Assembly (NCBI GenBank): GCA_963575645.1
Contig: OY754464.1
Span: 73,630,948 to 73,694,947, forward strand
Direction: 5' to 3'
DNA from: Xanthostigma xanthostigma
Lineage: Eukaryota > Arthropoda > Insecta > Raphidioptera > Raphidiidae
Length of the DNA: 64,000 bases
The translations under genes were made by a program, and so were the position numbers. The notes beneath the pieces are model-generated. The model had not been told where the DNA came from. It saw only the letters and a program-made list of their open reading frames with translations, and did no database searches. Positions 57,329 through 64,000 of the stretch are shown here, piece after piece (the first letter of the stretch is position 1; the number at the start of each line of letters is the position of its first letter).

Positions 57329-57359
57329 CTGATGAAGCTAGAATCGTAGACCAAACGTT
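57329..57359 (+). ncRNA. Hammerhead-like motif
   Basis: CTGATGA, A, GCTA, GAATCG, TAG(A)C, CAAAC, GTT. The core CTGATGA is perfect, stem II has one bulge and GAAAC has become CAAAC, so this member is probably dead. Confidence 0.3.
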
Positions 57360-57994
57360 GGAAATATAAATTAACATATTGTACAGGCTAAAGGTTCCAT
57401 TTTCCCGTTAGTATACTCTTTTTAAAACACATGAGAGGAACGATAACAACAACCAATATGAATAATTTCTTAATGTTTGTTCAGTAACTTCTCGAAGGGT
57501 TTACCAAATTGAAAATTTTTACTCTAAAAAAATGAGCTGAACATGAAACGGCATATTTATGATTTTACATGGTAAATCTTTGTTTACACTTAAGGAGTTC
57601 ACCAGCCGTATAGATAGCATTAGATATCCATAATAAGACGTTGTTATTAAAAAAGAAAAGTAATAATTGTGTAGGATACTGAAATATATAGATTGATTAG
57701 TCATACTTTCAGTGATTGAGGGGTTTGCTATTATGGGATTGTCGTTACGTATGGTGTCACTGAATTATTGACAACTTATCGAGTCAATAAAACGTAATAA
57801 ACAACGCCTAGATTGACACTAATTAATACAAAACAGCATTAATTAACAGACACAACGACCGTAAATAAACACTATGCATGCATGCATCATTTGCATTACA
57901 CCTCTGTTAATGCAAAATAGTACCAAATATATCCTCAGGTGAATCGAAATGTGGTGGATGCACGCTCTGAGGCTAGCGTTGACCACCGACATTT

Positions 57995-58455
57995 TCAATA
58001 GCTGCTCATAACTCGAGAGCTGGCTACAGTGTGCGGATTTACTTCGTTGACATTCGGTGATTGCTTTGGATATCTGGTGGCAGATGATGCTTGATGTTAA
58101 GATTGTTTGGCATTCAATGGCTGCTTTAAATTCTAGAGCTGGTTACAGAGTGCGGATTTAGTTCGTTGATTCGTTGACATTCGATGATTGCTTAGGATAT
58201 CTGGTGGCAGATGATGCTTGATGTTAAGATTGTTTGGCATTCAATGACTGCTCATAACTCTAGAGCTGGTTGCAGTGTGCGGATTTACTTCGTTGATTCG
58301 TTGACATTCGATGATTGCTTAGGATATCTGATGGCAGATGGTGCTTGATGTTAAGATTCTTTGGCATTCAATAGTGCTCAAAATTCTAGAACTGGTTACA
58401 GTGTGCGGATTTAGTTCGTTGATTCGTTGACATTTGGTGATTGCTTGGGATGTAT
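57995..58455 (+). repeat. Minisatellite, 119-126-bp unit, about 3.7 copies
   Basis: GCGGATTTAGTTCGTTGA-type blocks start at 58033, 58152, 58278 and 58404. Later units share an extra TTCGTTGA compared with the first. The array ends exactly where MITE-A copy 4 begins. Confidence 0.9.
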
Positions 58456-58692
58456 GCTGGCTTACAACCTTTTGAAAAAAATAATAAGTTACGTAATATT
58501 TCACACGTAGACGAAACTTTTTTAAAAAAAATTCGCCTGAAGGATCTGTAGTCTAATTCTTTGTCTTTCATTTGGCGTTTACCAGAACCCTCTAGCTTTA
58601 AAAATAGCGTCGGGAGAGCGCGAACCGTTTTTAGGCGAGGGGAAAAGATTTGAGATGAAGGGTGCAGGGGGTGTTTGCAGGGACGAATACTC
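58456..58692 (-). mobile_element. MITE-A copy 4, half element
   Basis: Contains the central segment (CTTACAACCTTTTGAAAAAA) and one arm to GACGAATACTC, followed by TTAA at 58693-58696. It is in opposite orientation to copy 1. The other arm is missing, replaced by the minisatellite. Confidence 0.8.
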
Positions 58693-58699
58693 TTAACAT

Positions 58700-59213
58700 G
58701 CAGCTATAGTGTTGGGTGCGATGATTCATTGACCCATGGATGGGCTGCTACTATACACTAAAAATCCAAAATTGGCTACAACAGTATCAAACTTCGAAAG
58801 CTTAATTCAGATATTGTGAAATCACTACGTGATTGCACGGCACAGTGCGGTAAACAGTTCTGAAATTTCACCCAATATTTGTGAACTTGACCAACGTTGT
58901 TTTTGCCTTGTGGATAGCCTTTTGCAGTTGCGCAAAGAGTGTGCAAGCAACACATAATACATTGTATTTAATTTTATTTAAATCATATGTACGGTCATAA
59001 ACACATTCAGACATTATGTTGATATTTGTTTTAAATCGATACGGTACAATGGAATTTCGCATGTCGAACAAAAATTGAGGAAGCTGTAAATTTTGTTTAA
59101 AATTAGAAACAGACAATACTCAATTTTAAATGTCTGTAATTGTAACAGTAATGTAACAGTATTCACAAATATATTTTAGATATGGTGTCCATCGATAATA
59201 ATTAATAAGAAAA
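58700..59213. other. No recognisable feature
   Basis: A short minus-strand open frame of 82 codons at 58868-59116 has no recognisable motif. Confidence 0.4.
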
Positions 59214-59442
59214 ATCGCAGGTTTGTGGACAAAAGTTATATTTAGAAATGTACGACGTTTCGTCTATAAATTTAGACTTTTTCAAGTACAATATGAAAAT
59301 TATTTAAAACAATAATTATGACAATAATAATTATTGTTTTAAATAATTTTCATATTGTACTTGAAAAAGTCTAAATTTATAGACGAAACGTCATACATTT
59401 ATAAATATAACTTTTGTCCACAAACCTGCGATTTTTCTTATT
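59214..59442. mobile_element. 229-bp near-perfect hairpin with a ribozyme-like motif in each arm
   Basis: AATAAGAAAAATCGCAGGTT and its complement are the ends; the arms (about 100 bp) are nearly identical. Motifs at 59254-59286 (minus) and 59360-59392 (plus) read C, TTGAAAAA, GTCTA, loop, TAGAC, GAAAC, GTC, with TGTA/TACA flanks able to pair. The centre is ACAATAATTATGACAATAA-like. It abuts the end of the DIRS-type fossil. Confidence 0.65.
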
Positions 59443-60543
59443 TTATGATCAAAGGAACTTACCTAAGTGATCTTCGATCATAATTTTATGAGAGTATTTT
59501 CCGAAGAGATCAGTTACTTGATAGATAAGCCTTCTGCTTGATGTTGCCACAGTGTTTAAATCGTGTAGAAACAAAATCTATGGTGTCCCTACACATTGCT
59601 CCACTCTGTCTACATCTCCATTATAGTTGAGAGCTGAGAAAAATCATAATATTCGCAGCCTTATAACTTCCACAGGGGAAGAAGAATGCGTTCGGGTAGG
59701 GAGGGATACTGATCTCTTCGGAAAATACTCTCATAAAATTATGATCGAAGATCACTTAGGTAAGTTCCTTTGATCATAAAATTTTATTTCGAGTATTTTC
59801 CTCAAGATCAGTTACTTGATAGATGTTTAAAGCAAAGAAGTTTTAAGGCGGAGAGCGAATATTTTATACTTTATTACACTCACCGCCATATTTAAACAAT
59901 CTGGTATAGACCTATATATAAAGGTGTATAATGTATATGTATTTAACATTCTTATTTAAGGTAAATAAAAAAATAACAGTCTATTTCTCTTGACTAAATC
60001 ACATAAATTATCACATTTAACATTTCTAAAGTGATGTTAAAGCAATTTAAAAAAATAACAATAATTCTTTTTCTTTAATCACATAAGTTACCATATTTGG
60101 TCATTTTACTTATTTTTGGTGGATTGCAAAATTGTTTTTGCAAATTCTAGGCCATTTCCTACAATAGGTCTATTGTAGAATTTTGCGAAGGAACAAGACG
60201 ACCTTGTCCATCCTGCTGTTTTCCTTATAATGTCTATATTAATGCCCTGTCTCTCTGCTAGAGAGGTTGAAGCATGTCTAGTGCTATGGGCGGAAAAAAT
60301 ATTTGTATTAATTCCGCTGTCCTCTAGTGTTTGTTTAATCCACCGGCTGATACTTTGACTAGAGGCTGCGTGATATGGTCTTTTGAATGTAATAAATAGT
60401 CTATTAGCGTGAGATCTAATATTCTTAGTCTTATTCATGTACCCCACTAGAGCCGTTGCTGGACAAATGTTAGGGTTGTCCGTAAAGTCTGGAACTCGTA
60501 ACAAAGGTTGAAATCTACCCAGGCCAGTGGTCTTAAATTTTTC

Positions 60544-60576
<33 letters not shown>

Positions 60577-63010
60577 CTCTAACGTTTCGTTACATATTGA
60601 TATATTATCTATATTGATAAGGAAATAGTTTGTACTCTCTGAGCTGTACACAGAGATAGTAAGGTTACTGTTTTCTTGGTTAAGACTTCTAGGTTTAAAC
60701 TTTCATTAGGCGAAAGTGCCTAAGTGTTCTAGCACTGGCGATGGGTCCCAGGTTTTTTCGTATTTCGGTTTTAAGGGTCTTAAATTAAAGGCCCCCCTAA
60801 AGAATCTCTTTATTGTGGGATCAGAACCTACTTCCGGACCCATAATCATTGACAATGCTGATCTAGCGCCGTTAAGGGAACCATATGCAGCTCCATTACT
60901 GAACAGTTCATTTAAAAAATTAATAAGAGCGGCGTCTAGTGTGTACGGACTAATTTGACATTTATTACAGTATATTTACCACTTACGTAAGTAGAGGTCG
61001 TATTGTTTAGCTGTAGCGTTGGATATTGAAGCTATGATGACCTCAATGCTGTGTTTAGAATGGCCCTTTCTTAGATATGCCGTGCTGACAACTTCGCGGA
61101 AACCAGGGTAAGCTTGTAAAGTTTTCATAATCATAGAAAAATGGCGGGAAAGCATAGAAGTAAAAATTTTTCCCATTTTTGTAAACGCATCTACTGCGTA
61201 CGATTCTGAATCCTTTTTCCAAGATACGAATTTTGAGCACTTTTTATTTATTCTAGAGGCAAACAAGTCTATTTCTGGTTTACCGAAACAACTGACAATC
61301 TTTTTGAAAATGTCTGGGTGTATTTCCCATTCAGTTTCGATTTTTGTTCTACCTGGCTCAAAATCAGCCTCTTTGTTTTCTTTAGATTGGATATACGATG
61401 CAAATATCCAAATATGTCGATGTTCTCACCAACTCTAAATTTTTCGGGCTAAGTTGTTTAAGTTTGGGAATTGGATACCGCCCATACGATTCACATAAGC
61501 AATCGCTGTTGTGTTATCGACACGAAGTAATACCTCGCAGTTTTTTAAGTCCTTTGTGAAGCATTTAATTGCGAGATATACCGTTAGCATTTCCAAATAG
61601 TTGATATGATGTGAACTTTCATCTTCTTTCCAGAAACCATGAATGTTTCCCCATTGCATGCTGCACCCCATCCCGTAGTGCTAGCATCGGTATATATTTC
61701 CGTAGTGAAATTGTTGGTTCGAATAGGATTAACAGAATGTAAGATATTGTTATGCCACCAGAGAAATTCGCTTGTAAATTCGGTCGGGAATGTGATTAAT
61801 ATATTGTAATCATTATCTCTTTTCTTTAACGCTAAATATTTATAACGTTCAAAATTTTTGTGTGTACCCAACCGTATACTACTGTTAGACATATTGATAT
61901 TATGACGCCAATAAAATGAGCGAGTTTTCTTATAGAACACTGTCTTCGTTCTTTGAAATGTCGTATTAAAAGAAATATTTTATTTCTTTTTTCCTGCGGA
62001 ATGCCCAATGTAGAAGTTTGTGAGTTTAATTCAAACCCAAGAAATGTACAAACTCTACGAGGGGTCGTTAGACTTTTTTCAAAATTAATTATAAACCCTA
62101 GTGACTGAAGTAACTTGGAAGTGAAGTCGATATTATCTTTGCATTGTTCTGCCGTACTTTCTATTATTAGAAAATCATCCAAATAATTAACTGAGATACA
62201 ACCACGTGATCTTAAATATGTAAGTACTGGTCTCGTTAACTTTGTAAATACGTATGGAGCTGAGGCCAGGCCAAATGGTAGACAATTGAATTCATACAAA
62301 ATGTCTTGAAAAAAAGAATCTAAGGAATTTTCTATGACCCTCATTTATAGGTGTAACAAAAATATGAATCTTTCAGATCTATTGTGCTAAAATAGCAATT
62401 TTTTGAAATTAATTTTATCGCAGTCCTAATGTCCTCCAACTTAAAATGTTTCGAGTTTCGAAAGGTATTTAGATTTTTTTTAAAATTAAAATAAATCTGT
62501 TACTGCCATTTGGTTTTGGCACCACGAAGATTTTTGATAGGTGCTGACCCACAGTAGGCTGACATTTTGAAATGGCACCCATTTCAAGTAGCTCATTTAT
62601 GCAGTTATTAATTTTTCGAGTATCTAGTTTTCTTTGGATCTTACTAGCTCTGATAATGTTGTTCCCAGAGCTGAGACTGTCGCACTTATTTGACACTGTC
62701 TTTCGTTCAACTTTTTATCTCTGTTGACCACGGTCTCCGAGATCGTAGCACTCCTTCGATGACGTCTTCCACAGGTTCCTGATCAGGAAATAGTTTTAGT
62801 TCATCTCCGTCTGGCCCTTCACTGAGGGGGTATTCCGGATACTCGTATTCGCTGTAGGTGACACTAGAGTGACTGCTATTGGTGATTGACTGAATGAATG
62901 ATTCATTATTGTCTATGGAGTTGTTTCCTGAAACTAAACCAGGCTTGCTTAGTTCCTGATGTTTAATACCGAAGTATTGTATGTTTACTGTCTTTTACAG
63001 TTATCTGGGT
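59443..63010 (-). mobile_element. DIRS-type tyrosine-recombinase retrotransposon (fossil)
   Basis: Parts in order on the minus strand: an acidic Gag-like piece (about 63.0-62.7 kb), reverse transcriptase with a YLDD active-site signature followed by an RNase H-like region (about 62.7-61.4 kb), then a tyrosine recombinase (about 61.3-60.1 kb) with an HxxRH-type motif and a catalytic-tyrosine region. This order and the recombinase in place of a DDE integrase define DIRS-like elements. At the 3' side an inverted pair of about 70 bp (59443-59512 and 59708-59778) and a direct third copy (about 59768-59826) fit the unusual split or inverted repeats of the group. The copy is broken in at least five places and so not young, yet its domains are still easy to read. 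Outer limits are approximate. Confidence 0.75.
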
Positions 63011-63047
63011 CTAGGTGATCAAGATTGACAATTGATTTGGAAAATGG

Positions 63048-63236
63048 GTAGATGTCACACATCTAACATGTCCGCCGCGCGGAACATGCTTAGCCAGTAG
63101 TGTATTGTAGGTAGATGTCACACATATAACATGTCCGCCACGCGGAACATACTTAGCTAGTACTATATTGCAGGTAGATGTCACACATCTAACATGTCCG
63201 CCACGCGGAACATGTATAGCCAGTACTGTATTGTCG
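63048..63236. repeat. Tandem array, 63-bp monomer, 3 copies
   Basis: TAGATGTCACACATCTAACA starts at 63048, 63111 and 63174. Each monomer has an AGATGT/ACATCT hairpin (one copy decayed), then CATGTCCGC, a 3-nt loop and GCGGA-A-CATG, which pair as nine base pairs with one bulge. It leads straight into the 126-bp array. Confidence 0.9.
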
Positions 63237-64000
63237 GTAGTTGCAATAGATGTAATGTACATCTAGCATAACCTTAGCAAGGTGTATGCTTTTCGGTATT
63301 GTAGTTGATAGATGTCACACATCTAACATGATCGTAACACGATACATGTTTGTTACCGAACAGTCGTTGCAATGGATGTAATGTACATCTAGCATAACCT
63401 TAGCAAGGTGTATGCTTTTCGGTATTGTAGTTGATAGATGTCACACATCTAGCATGATCGTAACACGATACATGTTTGTTACCGAACAGTAGTTGCAATA
63501 GATGTAATGTACATCTAGCATAACCTTAGCAAGGTGTATGCTTTTCGGTATTGTAGTTGATAGATGTCACACATCTAACATGATCGTAACACGATACATG
63601 TTTGTTACCGAACAGTAGTTGCAATAGATGTAATGTACATCTAGCATAACCTTAGCAAGGTGTATGCTTTTCGGTATTGTAGTTGATAGATGTCACACAT
63701 CTAACATGATCGTAACACGATACATGTTTGTTACCGAACAGTAGTTGCAATAGATGTAATGTACATCTAGCATAACCTTCGCAAGGTGTATGCTTTTCGG
63801 TATTGTAGTTGATAGATGTCACACATCTAACATGATCGTAACACGATACATGTTTGTTACCGAACAGTAGTTGCAATAGATGTAATGTACATCTAGCATA
63901 ACCTTCGCAAGGTGTATGCTTTTCGGTATTGTAGTTGATGGATGTCACACGTCTAACATGATCGTAACACGATACATGTTTGTTACCGAACAGTAGTTGC
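63237..64000. repeat. Tandem array, 126-bp dimeric unit, 6 copies and a 7th starting
   Basis: TTGCAATAGATGTAATG-type starts are at about 63241, 63367, 63493, 63619, 63745, 63871 and 63997, exactly 126 bp apart. Each unit is two diverged 63-bp monomers. Half 1 has AGATGT/ACATCT, then GCATAACCTT-AGC-AAGGTGTATGC. Half 2 has AGATGT/ACATCT, then CATGATCGT-AAC-ACGATACATG. TTCGGTA in half 1 is complementary to TACCGAA in half 2. Copies are nearly identical, so expansion is recent. The array continues beyond the window. Confidence 0.95.

Noticed and set aside
63048-64000. CRISPR-like array because of regular spacing
   Set aside because: The whole 63/126-bp unit repeats; there are no unique spacers and no cas genes, and the context is insect DNA. 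It is a minisatellite.

Overview
The window looks like insect nuclear DNA, most likely from a moth or butterfly. It is AT-rich, has no bacterial-type operons, and carries Helitron ends of the lepidopteran type (5' TC..., 3' hairpin plus CTAG, inserted between A and T). It also has a GGCCAAGTGCGAGTCGGACT-type repeat at about 21.25 kb that I know from lepidopteran genomes. Assignment to order is inference; species is not determinable here.

Host coding sequence is sparse. A compact spliced gene lies at 1.35-3.85 kb on the + strand: TATA box, a first exon with a 37-codon transmembrane micro-ORF that would stop exactly at the first splice junction, then a 314-codon ORF over four exons whose introns are all phase 1. 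Its last two exons each encode one copy of the same small domain. A second host gene is represented by one isolated first coding exon at 52506-52590. A weaker 5'-exon candidate lies near 42.6 kb. Everything else reads as intron or intergenic DNA filled with mobile elements.

The transposon landscape, left to right: TTAA-flanked palindromic elements (338-756, 1819-2393, 4676-5095, 13364-13654, 44668-45133, 58456-58692); a Tc1/mariner-type transposase relic (about 7.3 kb) and a LINE RNase H relic (about 9.7 kb), both minus strand; Helitrons (11.4, 17.9, 23-24.9, 34.4, 41.8-42.4, 57 kb); hAT elements with intact 8-bp target duplications (21561-22466, 24870-25615, 26013-26550, 47556-48867), three of which keep transposase remnants; TA-flanked elements including pogo-like ones (15115, 32329, 43319, 52843, 53676); a nearly perfect 1.2-kb palindrome (39012-40219); a nest of inverted-repeat elements at 51.4-52.2 kb; and tRNA-like modules inside repeats. 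A broken tyrosine-recombinase retrotransposon of DIRS type (fossil, minus strand) fills about 59.4-63.0 kb and is followed by a 63/126-bp tandem array running off the window.

Two signals stand out. First, about ten short segments (about 32 nt) scattered over the window share the layout CTGANGA + one base + hairpin + GAAAC + GT(C/T). Their hairpin stems differ in sequence but stay complementary, and several have complementary flanks, so they resemble hammerhead ribozymes with one extra core base. Second, the tandem array at 63.0-64.0 kb has monomers whose two hairpins are kept while stem sequences change in a compensating way. Both suggest selection on RNA or single-stranded DNA structure rather than on protein. 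All of this was read by eye, without alignment or database searches.
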